Positions 31,522 through 42,398 of a DNA stretch of 56,449 nt are shown here, in pieces. A program made the translations under genes and the position numbers. How positions within the stretch are numbered: position 1 is the first letter of the stretch; every line of letters begins with the position of its first letter. The DNA lies in contig NC_090616.1 in the NCBI RefSeq assembly GCF_004359215.1, positions 651,219 to 707,667 on the forward strand, in the 5' to 3' direction. Origin of the DNA: Bremia lactucae. Lineage: Eukaryota > Oomycota > Peronosporomycetes > Peronosporales > Peronosporaceae. Under the pieces are notes generated by a model, which had not been told where the DNA came from, did not search any database, and saw only the letters and a program-made list of their open reading frames with translations.

Positions 31522-31960
31522 TGTAACGGGGTGTATCGTTACATGAAATTAACACTTAAGGGCTGTTAATTAATATATTATCTAAAAGGTAGAGAATATT
31601 TGGAGAATTTTTCTTTATATAGTAATTTCGGAAAGCTGATCCATTGAAATATATGGGCAATTATATCTACTTGCTCCGCGGTCCAGTCAGCACTGGACGC
31701 ACGCAATGAGAGAGACAGATAAGACTTTATTACATGTATTGTATTAGTATGTAATTAAGTTAGTATTAATTAGATAGAAACAGAGGAACTTAATTATATT
31801 AAAACAGTTTTATTTTAGCCCTCTCTAAAGCAAGTGTTTTAAAGAGAGTCTTCCTCTGCACGTACTAGTGTACGTGAAGTGACGTAAGGCACCACTCGCA
31901 CCGAAACAGTGCGAAGTGGACTTGTACTGAAGCATTACAAGTCGGCAGTGCCCCGTTTCA
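31522..31960 (+). repeat. Family A LTR (3' LTR, plus)
   Basis: 439 bp from TGTAACGGGGTGTATCG to GTGCCCCGTTTCA. The central part ('GGTCCAGTCAGCACTGGACG') differs from most other copies and resembles the LTRs at 38912 and 42165, suggesting a subfamily. Confidence 0.9.
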
Positions 31961-32209
31961 CCCACAAGCAATCCCGCCACGTCAGCATTCTTTATTGTCA
32001 ACCCTCTGTCCAAGATTTTCTGTAAAGTGCTTTATATTTTTTTTGATGAGCTCTGGCACTTTACACAAATGGCGCGAAGCCTTTGTCGAGTTTCAGCTTT
32101 CATTGCTGCCTTGTTCCCATATAACCGGTTTAATTGCTTATTTGTAAGCACTCTCACGACATGTCGTGACCACAGTCCCGCACTGCTAATCTCCACATTC
32201 AAAACGATG
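31961..32209 (-). other. Unassigned fragment between LTR and family B gag
   Basis: About 250 bp matching neither Gypsy family. The minus strand has a short open piece ('VLTNKQLNRLYGNKAAM', then 'CVKCQSSS' and a stop) in frame with the broken gag to its right. It may be a captured piece of a host gene or another transposon; I cannot assign it. Confidence 0.3.
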
Positions 32210-32651
32210 CATGAGGGAAAAGCGTCGTTTATGGACGTGCTGCACGATGGTGCCCACTCCATGGCTCTACCTCCAAGTTTGGAAATGGCCATAGCTACCT
32301 TTTGCCGTTCTGTTAAGAACAAGGCAGAATTAATGGACATTTCCATCTGCTTAATCTAAAAAGGGAGATTGTCAACCTCTTTCCCCTCAAATGTTTTCAC
32401 ATTTACAGTTAAAGGGCGAGCTTTCGGCTCTGAGTCAGGTACAGAGATGTACGGGTTGGCATGGATGCCGCTAAATGGTCCTGTACCTGACCGATCAGGG
32501 AGGCTTCGTACCGCATAAAGGCTTCAAGCCTCGCATGCAGGACCTCTGGTCCCTGGGAGGTAATCAATTCCACGTGTTCAAGCCCAAATAAGGTTTTGAG
32601 CTTGTCATAAGCGGCGCGTTGCGTTTCTGACAATTCTGGAACCTCTTCCAT
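32210..32651 (-). pseudogene. Family B gag, 5' fragment
   Basis: From ATG at 32651: MEEVPELSETQRAAYDKLKT, to 32409, then the gag core start (MEMSINSALFLTERQKVAMA) breaking off at ~32210 after 'INDAFPS'. Nothing else of this element remains on the left. This copy keeps the start codon lost in the 11.3-kb copy. Confidence 0.78.
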
Positions 32652-32693
32652 TTTCGTGAGGGATAAGTCTTTAAAATACTCAGGCGTAGATTG

Positions 32694-32710
32694 ACTACGA
32701 GAGCTACCAG
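32694..32710 (-). other. Primer-binding site, family B
   Basis: Minus-strand TGGTAGCTCTCGTAGTC, two bases inside the LTR end, slightly diverged from the 11.4-kb copy. Confidence 0.55.
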
Positions 32711-32712
32711 AT

Positions 32713-33208
32713 GAAGCGGAGCTATCTCGCTCCTACAGTCAGAGGAAGACTTTCAGACTCATAGAGTCACTTAGTTCTATTGAACTAATGGGTTTAACAA
32801 CTCAGGGTGTCCTACAAGCTATTAAAGTGAAAAGAATCCTAGTTTCTTGCAACTTTGAGGCCTTCAGCCTAACCAAGTGGCAACAAATGCCCAAGAGAAT
32901 ATACCTTAGAAAGGCTTCTTTCTCTTACAGATCAATGCGCAAGCCTTAGGAAGGCACTTAACGCTTTAAGAGCAAAAGGGGAACTGCATTTTATTAAATT
33001 ATATAAATCTTAAAACCTTAAAACCTTATCCTAGCTAATTTAATATAGATTTTGGCCGCCAGATTTATATCTGGCGGCGAACACAATTGTTACCCATAAT
33101 AAATGGGATTAAGTAACTAACTATTTTAAAATTAGATAAAAGGGTATTTTACCCATAAAGTAAATGTATCATAACAACGGTTCTCCAGCCGATGTGGGCC
33201 CCATTACA
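32713..33208 (-). repeat. Family B LTR (5' LTR of a truncated element)
   Basis: About 496 bp, minus, with gag and primer site on its left. Its right end (CCCCATTACA) joins the tail of a family A LTR, so it was probably inserted into, or recombined with, family A sequence. Confidence 0.85.
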
Positions 33209-33277
33209 CCACTCGCACTGAAGCAGTACGAAGTGGACTTGTACTGAAGCAGTACAAGTCGGCAGTGCCCCGTTACA
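33209..33277 (+). repeat. Family A LTR fragment (last ~70 bp)
   Basis: CCACTCGCACTGAAGC through GCCCCGTTACA: the right end of a plus-oriented family A LTR; the rest is missing. Confidence 0.78.
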
Positions 33278-33527
33278 CGATGAGAATTGGATATTACAAG
33301 CACCAGGCACTAATCGATGCGTCGATTTTCTGGCATCCAGATTCCAGCTGATACCAAACGATTTAATTTTCTGAGCAAAATTGCTTTCCTTAGCGTCAAA
33401 AAAATTGAATGGTATCGATGTACTTCAAAGCAAGATGTAAAGAATCGACATGATTCCAGTGAGCTCGATCTCCGCTCTGCCACATTAACTTTTTGAGCGC
33501 AATGTCCGCTAACACCCGTGTATGGTA
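33278..33527. other. Single-copy spacer
   Basis: 250 bp with no match elsewhere in the window and no coding frame; possibly host DNA between insertions. Confidence 0.4.
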
Positions 33528-33983
33528 TGAGTAACGAAGCACTACGACTTGTACTGCTTCACTACAAGTCCACTTCGCACTGCTTCAGTTGCGTGTGGTG
33601 CCTTACGTTATTTCACGTACACTAGTACGTGCAGAGGAAGACTTCTCTTTAAGGTAACTAGCTTAAAAAGGGTAAAATGAAAACTGTATTGATATAATTA
33701 AGCATCTCTTCTTTCTATCTGTTAACTCTAACTTAATTATAAACTAATAGTAAACATGCAACGGAATTCTTATCTTATCTTATCTGTCTCTCTCTTTTTG
33801 TTTACGTTTACAGCTGATTAGTTTGCGGAATAAATAGAAACAACGGCTTATACCTCTTTATGTATAAGATTTCCAAGCATTACTATATAAAGTAATATTC
33901 TCCAGATATTATCTACCTTTTAGATAATATATTAATTATCAACCTTTAAGTGTTAATTTCATGTAGCGATACACCCCGTTACA
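33528..33983 (-). repeat. Family A LTR (3' LTR of the 33984-38520 element)
   Basis: About 456 bp, minus, with the polypurine tract at 33984-33997. Its left end is slightly changed (TGAGTAACGAAGCAC). Right of the CT-run near 33795 it matches the LTRs at 21551 and 46508 almost exactly; left of it the match is weaker. Confidence 0.87.
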
Positions 33984-34100
33984 TCACCCCTCCCTTAAAT
34001 GACAATCACTCTGACTGTAATTGGATGGAGTTGTCACTATGTGACCATTTAATTTTAAATGATGTTAATTGGTCAGAACCATCATTTTAAATTCAATCGC

Positions 34101-34917
34101 ATGAAGAACAAATCCATGCGGAGTGCTGGTAGTGCGGCGCCTTCGGTTGCGGTTCATGCTGCCGCGGGTGCTGCACTATGTCTCTTGCGGCAGACGGAAC
34201 GTCTGCCGTAGTATCTTCCACTTGCACAACACTAGATGTTGCGAGTGCACGTGGTGATTCACCACGTGAATTTGACCCATCTTTGGAAGTCGACTACGAA
34301 TGCGAGTCGGACATAATGGCCGACTCAGGGAGAACGTGAATTTGACCCATCTTTGGAGGTCGACTACGAATGCGAGTCGGACGAAATGGCCGACTCAGGG
34401 AACAGTTGCCTGATAGACGTCAGGCGGCTGACTATGAGCCTTCGAATGAGAGGGCTCATTCTGATAGAGAGTAAATAGTTTATTTGGACCCGACGATGAG
34501 GATGATCCCCCATCGCCCGTTCGATCTCCTATACGGTCACCTGCAAGTGTTTCTGTGCAAGGCGATGACGATGGCGTAAGCCATCGCAAGAAAAGTTCTT
34601 GTGGTACTTCTGCTTCAGTGGATACCACTCAGGGGAGTGCAGACAATAAAATGTCTTATCTCGCCCCGGAAAAGAAGCCATGGCTTTTACTCGAACGACT
34701 AACCAATAGCTTGCCTGGAGAGACTGTTCCTCACAAATAATATCCCTTTTTGCAACAAAGCTGTATGGCCTTGATCCCAACGCGAAGAAATTTCGAACTC
34801 AGGAAGATTTTTATCTCGATGCTTTTTTCAAGCAGCAATGGTATAGTGGAAACAATAAGCGAGATAAAGTCTCGCTTTTGCAAGCGAGAGTAGCACTAGA
34901 TCATTAATTTTAAATGA
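34101..34917 (+). pseudogene. aORF-A copy at 34 kb
   Basis: Antisense to the minus pol beside it. Same start (MKNKSMRSAGSAAPS), same 70-bp tandem duplication (34267-34406), and a well-kept stretch at 34555-34740: MQGDDDGVSHRKKSSCGTS, MSYLAPEKKPWLLLERLTNS and LPGETVPHK, then a frameshift ('EDFYLDAFFKQQW' in another frame). The C-terminal third is deleted. Nearly identical to the reverse complement of 45584-46390. Confidence 0.6.
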
Positions 34918-35960
34918 ATGAACATTTGCTCTTCCATATTTGTCTGCATTCCATTTCTGTCGGTCCACTGCGTCAGCAATGGAATCCTGAACGAAACGGA
35001 TCATTGATTCTCGAGTTAGCAGAATTTTTCTGCTAACTCATTTTTTGTCGATTTCAGAACGCTTTGTGCGCACTGCCGTGAGATCTTTCTCATCTTGTAT
35101 ATACATCACTCGCGTCGCTGTTAACTTCAACGCGGGATGAGCATCAGCCAGAAGTGGTTTTGCTCGTGCGAGTCCCCCCCCTGAACTAGAGGATCCCACT
35201 AATTGGGTGGGTATGCGAGGATGGCGTAAGCAATTCACAAAGAACGGTATATGCGTCCTAGACGCATGCACCGAATTAATGATGGCGAATTCGACCATCG
35301 GTAAAAACTCGCTCCAAATCGGATACGATTGGGCGTAACCTCGAGTATCGCTTCGAGGACGCGATTTACGCTTTCTGTTTGACAATACGTTTCTGGGTGA
35401 TCGGATGTTGACACCGTCAGTCGTGTTCCGAGAGATCGGAACGCAGATTGCCAGAACTCAGCCGTGAACCGTGAGTCTCTATCCGAGACTAGTTCACTGG
35501 GTAGACCGTGGAGTTTGAATACCGTGTAGATAAAAAATATGGCACAGCCCGGAGCCGTGATCACCTCTGATACTGCAGCAAGATGTACCATCTTGCTGAA
35601 TCTGTCTACCAGAACAAGGATTCTATTGTTGTTGGGATTGGCTTTGGGAATTCCGAAGACGAAGTCCATAGATACGGACTGCCAACATTCTACTAGAAGT
35701 GGGAGAGATTGGAAAGGTGCACGCGATGGAGGACTAGGCTTCACCCGTTGACATGCCTCGCAAAGATCGAATGTACTTGCGCACGAACTGATACTGGCGG
35801 GGCCAATATAAGTCGCGACTTACTGTAAGGTAAGTCTTATCACGTCCACAATGTCCACTTGTTGGTGCATCGTGACACTCATACATGATGCGCTAGCGCA
35901 AATCATTGTGAGTTGGAACGATGACACGTGGAGTATCGCCGGAGCGGCAGTGGAATACAA
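34918..35960 (-). pseudogene. Family A integrase (minus)
   Basis: The main piece, 35744-35235, encodes WQSVSMDFVFGIPKANPNNN, LVDRFSKMVHLAAVSEVI, SELVSDRDSRFTAEFWQ and DHPETYCQTESVNRVLE; a frameshift after 'RVLEAILE' gives the end in another frame (35385-35038). The C-terminal domain and chromodomain are deleted. The zinc-finger region (35750-35960) is degraded. Identical at protein level to 44747-45256 (+). Confidence 0.85.
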
Positions 35961-36640
35961 TTAGTCGTTGCGTGTTGTGTATCGATCGGATGACGATCGA
36001 TATATAGCCGGTAAATCTTTATAAGATTTATTAAATAGATTCATTAGATGATCCAGTAAACATAGAAGGTCTTTATCTTCTGTGTAGGCTTTCTTTATGT
36101 CATCAACTAAGGTTGATGACGGAACACTCGTAGTGAATGTTGCAATAGTAAGATTACTTTCACTGTTGGAGTGCACTGCTGACTCGAAATCAGATCGGCG
36201 TGATAACGCATCAGCGACAACATTCAGTCGTCCTGGTTTATATTCGACGGAAAAATTATACTCCACGAAGAAAAATAGCCACCTCGCCATTCTTGCAAGA
36301 TGTGTGGGCTTTTTACGGCCGTGCGTAATGACGCATGGTCCGTATATACGATGAATGGTCTATATCCGCGGAGATAGACCCTAAGTTTAGCCTGTGCATA
36401 TTTCATGGCAAGGGTTTCCATGTCATGCACTGGATAACTGCGTTCAGCTGGTTGCAGCTGACGCGATTGGTAACAGACGACGTGCTCCGCGCCGTCTGTA
36501 TCGTATTGCATTAACGCGCAGCCGATTGCGAAATCGCTGGCGTCACAGACCACATGGAATGATATTTCTTGATCTGCAATCGCGAAGATGGGCGATTGCA
36601 TCAAGCTTTGCTTGATATCTTCAAACGGACGCTAGCAATC
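35961..36640 (-). pseudogene. Family A RNase H (minus)
   Basis: DQEISFHVVCDASDFAIGCA, QLQPAERSYPVHDMETLAM, TDHASLRTAVKSP, then a frameshift at 'HILQEWRGGYFSSW' after which VEYKPGRLNVVADALSRR continues in the next frame. The same frameshift is in the copy at 43.9-44.3 kb. Confidence 0.83.
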
Positions 36641-37480
36641 AGCGTTCCAAAACCATTTCTCGTCTTTTTTTAAGAGACGAGAGAGATGAACTGTCATCTC
36701 TGCATAATTGCGAGAGTACTTGTGCAAGTGCGCCGCTATAAACAAAGGAAACTTTTAAGACCCTTGACATCGACTGGAACTGGCCAGTCGGTGATTGCCT
36801 TGATCTTTTTGGGATCAGGGCGCACGCCGTGTTTACCAACGATGCATCCAAAAAGTGGTATTTCGCTTGCAGCGAATATACACTTCTTGAGATTTGCATA
36901 CAACTAATAGTTTCGCATAAGTGTAAGAACCTGACGAACGTGAGTTTTATGAACTTCCACGTCTGTCTTACCGTACATGGCCCGGCTATGGACGAATACA
37001 TCGTCAAAATAACTCGGTGCGAATTCCTGCACCGGTCTCAACAGATTTGTTACACATCTGTTGAATGTTGCAGGGGCGTTACTAAGCCCCTGAGGAATCA
37101 CCAGCCATTCCCCGAGCATCCTACTGGGAGTGCTCACTGCTGTTTTCGGGATGTCCGCTTACGCATAAGGATTTGAAAGAGCCGATCCATCAGATCCATA
37201 GACGAAAAGATGGTACTCTTTGACATATTATCTACGATTACGTCTTTTCTAGGTATCGGCGTTTGAGCCAGTACTGTTGCAGCATTGAATATGTTGAATA
37301 CGTGCACTATCCGCCACCCTCCTGTGGCCTTTCGCACACAAAAGGTCGGTGAGCTATGTGGGGAGGTTGACTCCCTTACATGGCCCGCTTTTACTCGATC
37401 GGTAAAGAATTTATCGATCGCAAGTAATTATTCACGAGGCAGTGGCCACTGCTTCATGACACAGTACTTCGAGCCCGGTT
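36641..37480 (-). pseudogene. Family A reverse transcriptase (minus)
   Basis: Pieces 37337-37134 (RKATGGWRIVHVFNIFNAA, TPIPRKDVIVDNMSKS) and 37137-36904 (LVIPQGLSNAPATFNR, SYFDDVFVHSRAM), then the connection in another frame. The YFDD active site is intact, but at least two frameshifts occur (near 37135 and 36900). Confidence 0.83.
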
Positions 37481-38520
37481 TGAGCTCGATCTCATGTCGA
37501 GTGCCTTTATCCTTAGGCAACTCGCATGGAACTGCTTCAGGGAATACATCCCTGAATTCTATTAAATCCTCGTATAGAGGATTTCCCTTGAGTGACTCCC
37601 AAGATTGAGTACTGTATCTTTCAATCCGAGTCTTCACATCGAGGACACTTTCGTCCATCGATGAGCTGCTGAGAACCCGTTCGTTCTCTGCAAAAATTAC
37701 CGCTGACCGAATGTCGGTTACGTAATCGTCCTCTGTGACGAGTACGCAGATCTGCTTGATTTTCCCACAATGCAGATCTCTCAAGAACCGCTTAGGTTCT
37801 AGGGTTGGTAATTGAGTTATCTCCGAAGTTAACTTCGGAGGCGCATACAGATCAAGAGTAGAAGCGCCTACTCTCGATCCGTTATTAGCCAAGATTAGTT
37901 AATGTCTCGGTTTCTTCCTGGGATTTATCCACAGGGTGCAGAGGGAATAATCCCTCGGGATCTTGAAGTCTAGTCACTTCACCTATTTGAGGAGATTTCT
38001 TCTCAAGTACGCGGGGACCTTTTCTTTCAACGTCTTCCGAGTGTGATTGCGCTATAACAGTCGGGTCCTCTACGGTCGACTCTCTACTCGACCTCGTGTT
38101 GTCCATTTTGGACACCTGGTATCTTTCTTGAGCGTCGCCCGCTAGGCGTATATTCATGTCTCAATCCACTCGACTTATTCGAGTGGTGGACCTTCGGCGC
38201 TGCCTGTGCATTAACACAGCCACCGGCAGCTGACTCCACATTGTGATTGGTAATCACACTGTGATCTTGTGCGGTTGTACTAACGACCGTACCACAAGTG
38301 AGGCCATCGCACTCACTCGTAGTACATCCACACGCTTGTGGATGCTCCAAGACGTTCACCAGATGGCCATCTGATGAACAAGTGGTAGGCATCTTTACGG
38401 ATCGATGCTGCCAGCTGATCATTGGCTCATATTTTCTGAGCCAAGGAAAACCTAGGAATGACATCAAATCTGTCATCCAAATCCGGTACGATATAATCAC
38501 CATCGTACTGTTAATCTTCT
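37428..38520 (-). pseudogene. Family A protease C-terminus and protease-RT linker (minus)
   Basis: 38503-38084 encodes the protease end (LGFPWLRKYEPMISWQHRSV) and a Cys-containing spacer. 38157-37885 and 37892-37428 encode the linker (YAPPKLTSEITQLPTLEPKR) and the RT run-in (LPKDKGTRHEIELKPGSK, MKQWPLPRE). The protease active-site half and all of gag are missing: at ~38520 the sequence joins an LTR fragment. Confidence 0.8.
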
Positions 38521-38672
38521 ATAAATATAATAGATTATATCTATTAATGAAGCAAGTTTATACGAATATTATTATGTAAAGTAATATTCTTCAAATTTTA
38601 TCTACCTTTTCGATAATATAATAATTAACAACCTTTCAAATTCGGCTTTTAAACGAAGTACGCCCCGTTACA
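38521..38672 (-). repeat. Family A LTR fragment
   Basis: The last ~150 bp of a minus-oriented LTR, ending GCCCCGTTACA-like on the plus strand (CGCCCCGTTACA, 38661-38672). Fused directly to protease sequence, so the primer site and gag were deleted. Confidence 0.72.
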
Positions 38673-38911
38673 GCTTCAATATATATTGAACACGAAAATA
38701 TTGGAATAACTTGTCAGATGATAATTAAATTTAATCTTCTTATTATTACCTATAATCGTCTTAAGGAAACACTATTGATGGAGCAAGACACGTAATACAG
38801 TTGTCACTTCTGAATACCTATGCATTTCCAAGAAGGGAATTATTAAATTGACGCACCCCTGAGCACGTGGCGTGCTAGATGATGATTGGCTAATACATCC
38901 ACGTTTCGGAT
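38673..38911. other. Single-copy AT-rich spacer
   Basis: 240 bp without coding frame or repeat match; probably host DNA between two insertions. Confidence 0.4.
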
Positions 38912-39351
38912 TGTGCAATGGGGTGTATCGTTATATGAAATTAACACTTAAAGGTTGTTAGTTAATATATTATCTAAAAGGTAGAGAATATTTGGAGAAT
39001 ATTACTTTACATGGTAATATTCTAAGGACTTATTTATTGGTAGATATAGACCATTATACTTACTTTCTCCCGGTCCAGTCAGCGCTTGACGCGCGCAATG
39101 ATAAAGACAGATAAGACTTTAAGTACATATTTGTATTGGTTTATAATTAAGCTAGTATTAAGTAGATAGATAGAAGAACTTTTTTATATTTAATACAGTT
39201 GTCATTTAACCCTCGTTAGAGCGAGCGTTTAAAAGGGAAGACTTCCTCTGCACGTTCTAGTGTACGCGAAGTGACGTGAGGCACCACTCGCACTGAGGCA
39301 GTGCAAATTGGACTTGCACTGAAGCAGCACAAGTCGTAGTGCCCCGTTACA
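38912..39351 (+). repeat. Family A LTR (5' LTR, plus)
   Basis: 440 bp from TGTGCAATGGGGTGTATCG to GTGCCCCGTTACA, followed by primer site and gag on the same strand. This copy defines the sense orientation of family A. Confidence 0.9.
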
Positions 39352-39353
39352 CC

Positions 39354-39371
39354 TGGAAGCACTTGTAGTCC
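39354..39371 (+). other. Primer-binding site, family A (plus)
   Basis: TGGAAGCACTTGTAGTCC, two bases after the LTR; one indel away from the 30.0-kb copy. Confidence 0.6.
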
Positions 39372-39401
39372 GTTCAAGGACCACAGTTCCTATCATCTAA
39401 C

Positions 39402-39836
39402 ATGAACATGTTAGATGGTAACGGAAACACGCATCACGTTTCGCGTGACAGCTACTCCTTTCTAAGTGACATAGAAAGGAGTGCGGTCGAACTAATGAGT
39501 TCGACCGTAGAGAACGATACCATCCTGGCCATGCTGGCCGGTTTGGACAGAGATACCCTCCATTTAGTCATCGCCAGGTTCATACAACATGAGCTTGACG
39601 AGGCGAAGGGGAAATTAGCCTTGCTTAATTAGCAAGGCTCTCAACAGGCAGAACTAGTGAGGTTACAACAGGTACAGACCTCTGAACCCGGATGACGCAC
39701 ACGCATCGTTCCAATTTAAAAGATCGACATCTCTAAGTATAAAGGAGTTCAAAAAGACCCCCTCTCAAGATGGTTTGCTGAGTTTGACGATACCTGCTAT
39801 AAGGGCTTGTCATATCGTCGACGAGCAAATGCAAGT
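39402..39836 (+). pseudogene. Family A gag, N-terminal fragment
   Basis: ATG at 39402: MNMLDGNGNTHHVSRDSYS, then 'FIQHELDEAKGKLALLN' and a TAG where Gln is found in other copies. Downstream is QGSQQAELVRLQQVQT, with further stops. Cut off at 39836 by an LTR in opposite orientation. Confidence 0.82.
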
Positions 39837-40347
39837 TGTAACGGGGCACTGCGACTTGTACTGCTTCAGTCCAAGTCCACTTCACACTGCTTCAGATGTG
39901 AGTGGTTCCTCTCGTTAGGTGACGTACACTGTACGTATAGAGGAATACTTCTCTGAAGGAAGTTAGCTTAAGAGTGTAAGATGAAAACTGTATTAATATA
40001 GTTAAGTGTCTTGTTAATCTATCTTTGTAAATGTTGTCTTAACTACGCAGGACACCGGAAAGGATGTGCTTCTGCGAGAGGCGTGACTCCTACACCTTCT
40101 ACAGCTTCATCGAGATACTAAACATGTAAATGAATTCTTATCTATCTTATCTCGTAACTCTTTTTGATTACTTCTACAGCTGATTAGTCTGCGGAATAAA
40201 TAGACATAATGGCCTATACCTATTTATGGATAAGAATTCAGGAAATTACTATTTAAATTAATTTCCTCCAAATATTATCTACCTTTTGGATAATATTAAT
40301 TAACAATCTTTTATTTTTAATTTCATGTAACGATACACCCCGTTACA
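39837..40347 (-). repeat. Family A LTR with a 68-75 bp foreign insert
   Basis: 511 bp, minus. Neither a primer site nor a polypurine tract flanks it, so it is a solo LTR or the end of a deleted element. Between 40031 and 40105 it holds a GC-richer stretch (starting CGCAGGACACCGGAAAGG) absent from all other copies. Left flank is gag, right flank MULE; no target duplication seen. Confidence 0.82.
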
Positions 40348-42110
40348 CTTGATATGTACATACTCAAATTCTGATAAGTCACGCCTCGTAGTATTCTTTG
40401 ATTTGTTTCGGGCATTGATTGGGCGACCACGGGTTTCAAAATTAATGGCTGGAGGCTTGGGCTTTACCAATTTGCTTTGCCAGTTCAAAAGTTGAGTAAC
40501 TTGTGCAATGGTTTCAATATTTGCTGCTACTGGCAATAATTGCAAGCGCTTGCTAATGACTTCCCTTTGCATTTTGATGTCATTGTCAAAATTCTGGTCA
40601 GAAATTGAGCCTTTGGTTCTTTCCTTCCAATGGAGATGCCATTGTTCATAAAAATCATCTGCAGTTAGCATGCCGCTCTTATTCACAAGTTCCTGAACCA
40701 TATGCATACAAGAGATTCCCATGATGCCGTTGCAAGGCTCAAGATTTCCCTATAACTTTTAAAACTCTGTTAGACATCTTTTCAGAGCAAATTTTAGATT
40801 TTTCCCGAGACCGAGGTAAAGACTGGGGGGTTGCCAAGCATATGGTGCATTTTATTTTCACTTTGCTTTGCTTCCATTACCTTCACCTGTTGTGATTTCA
40901 GGAAATGTATAAAATACAGGATTTGACTAACGAAATATGAATTTGTTTTGGCCTTTGCTTGGAAATAACATAAGAATTCAACAAACCTGATGTTTCACAG
41001 CAGTGTAAGCTTGTTAGATACAAAGAGCAGGTCCCCAGTTGACACTTGGAGAAATTTTCTGATGTATGCATGGGCCCCTTCATCCGTGATGTTGCCTTGT
41101 TGCCAAAATACGATCTTTTGAGGTCCAAGCATCTACGAATTGATCTTTGTAGGTGAGCCATGTTTTGGTAATATACCCAAGAATTTCAGGAAAGGCAAAA
41201 GAAAAGTTGCGAGTTTTCCAACTGTGATTGATACATTATCTTCCGATTTTGCGACCACAAATGCCTGCCACTTGCATAAAATTCCATTCCGCAAAAGGCC
41301 TGCGGGAAAGGGTCTTTTCCACTTAGCCAAAACGTTTTTGTTTATCTACCATCTGCACAGAAGGTTCACCGATATGGGAATATCTTGCCTACAGCTGCCA
41401 TGAGTGTCAATTCACGGTCTGTGATGATAACCCTAGGTAAAGAAGTGTCTGGCCAGATGGTGATAAGTTTGGTCAAGGCCCACGTATAGCCCTTTTCTTT
41501 TTCATCTCGGAGAAAGCAAAAGTCCATTGTGAATTGAGAATTGAAGCTGGTAATGCCAACAAAATGCAGTTATGGAAGATGATATCTGTTTGTTTTGTAA
41601 GTGCAATCCATAAGGATTACATGATGATAGTGGTTCGCGAGTTAAGTGCTTGCTTCTGAGCAAAGAAATTAGCTGTGATCCTTTCATGGTCATCTAAAGC
41701 CGACAAATACATGGAATTGCTGTCTCTCAAATCATCAAGAAGTGTTTGTAGGGGTGTTCTTCCTGCTAATATCTCAGTTTGCACTTTGACTCGTTCACTG
41801 TAGATGGTTCGGAGACAAGCAAGTGATCCGCAGTTTGTTTTGCGTATTGTTGACCAAATCCCAAGTTGTTTAATACCAGCAAGAGTTATGTTCCTTACAT
41901 CCTTTGCCTCCTCAAGCTAAAGCTTTCTGTGGGATGGGTGACCAGATGGATGAGAGGAAGGTTCATGATTATGCAGTGGATTTTCACCTTCAAATTCATT
42001 TCCTGTCTTTTTTTGAAAATTTTTCGGTAAGTAAGAATGGACAAACATTAAGTCTTGTTGTTCTATGCGTGGTTCGTAGTAGGGAATGTTTAGTTTGTTT
42101 AGTGAGACGT
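40348..42110 (-). pseudogene. MULE (Mutator-like) transposase remnant, FAR1-like
   Basis: The minus strand shows, in coding order: HNHEPSSHPSGHPSHRKL (end of a FAR1-like zinc-binding region, ~42000); TLLDDLRDSNSMYLSALDD; MDCTYKTNRYHLP (first catalytic Asp region, ~41600); TMDFCFLRDEKEKGYTWALT; RVIITDRELTLMAAVGKIFP (second Asp region, ~41430); KWKRPFPAGLLRNGILCKW. The C-terminus has a SWIM-like 'GISCMHMVQELVN' (~40700) and RGRPINARNKSKNT then TRRDLSEFEYV (~40360-40430). This is the layout of MULE transposases common in oomycetes and plants. Several stops and frameshifts; N-terminus lost. Confidence 0.82.
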
Positions 42111-42164
42111 GTACTTTAAAAAAGGTAGTGAATATAACAACTTCGTGAATAATATTGGAATAAA

Positions 42165-42398
42165 AAAAAAACTTACATAGTAATATTCGGAAAGCTTATC
42201 CATTCGTACATATAGGCCAGTAAATCAAGTCAGCGCTGGACGAGCGCAAAGAGAGACAGATAAGACTATATACATGTTTTGTATTAGTACAAAATTTTTT
42301 TGTACTAAGTTAGTATTAAATAGATAGAAACAGAAGAGCTTAATTTTATTAAATTACATTATACTTTTAACCCTCTTTCAAGCAAGTGTTTTAATATA
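42165..42398 (+). repeat. Family A LTR fragment (internal)
   Basis: Plus-oriented middle part of a family A LTR (ACATAGTAATATTCGGAAAG to CAAGTGTTTTAATATAAG); both ends are missing. It joins protease-linker sequence at ~42399, mirroring the LTR/protease fusion at 38520. Confidence 0.72.

Noticed and set aside
21551..31960. Simple nesting: minus element inserted cleanly into one plus element
   Set aside because: After the truncated 5' LTR (30195) the plus sequence restarts at a point equal to 19950, not at 21550, so the flanks are not the two halves of one target.
41140..41403. Plus-strand frame over the MULE region
   Set aside because: Shadow; the minus strand carries MULE catalytic motifs there.
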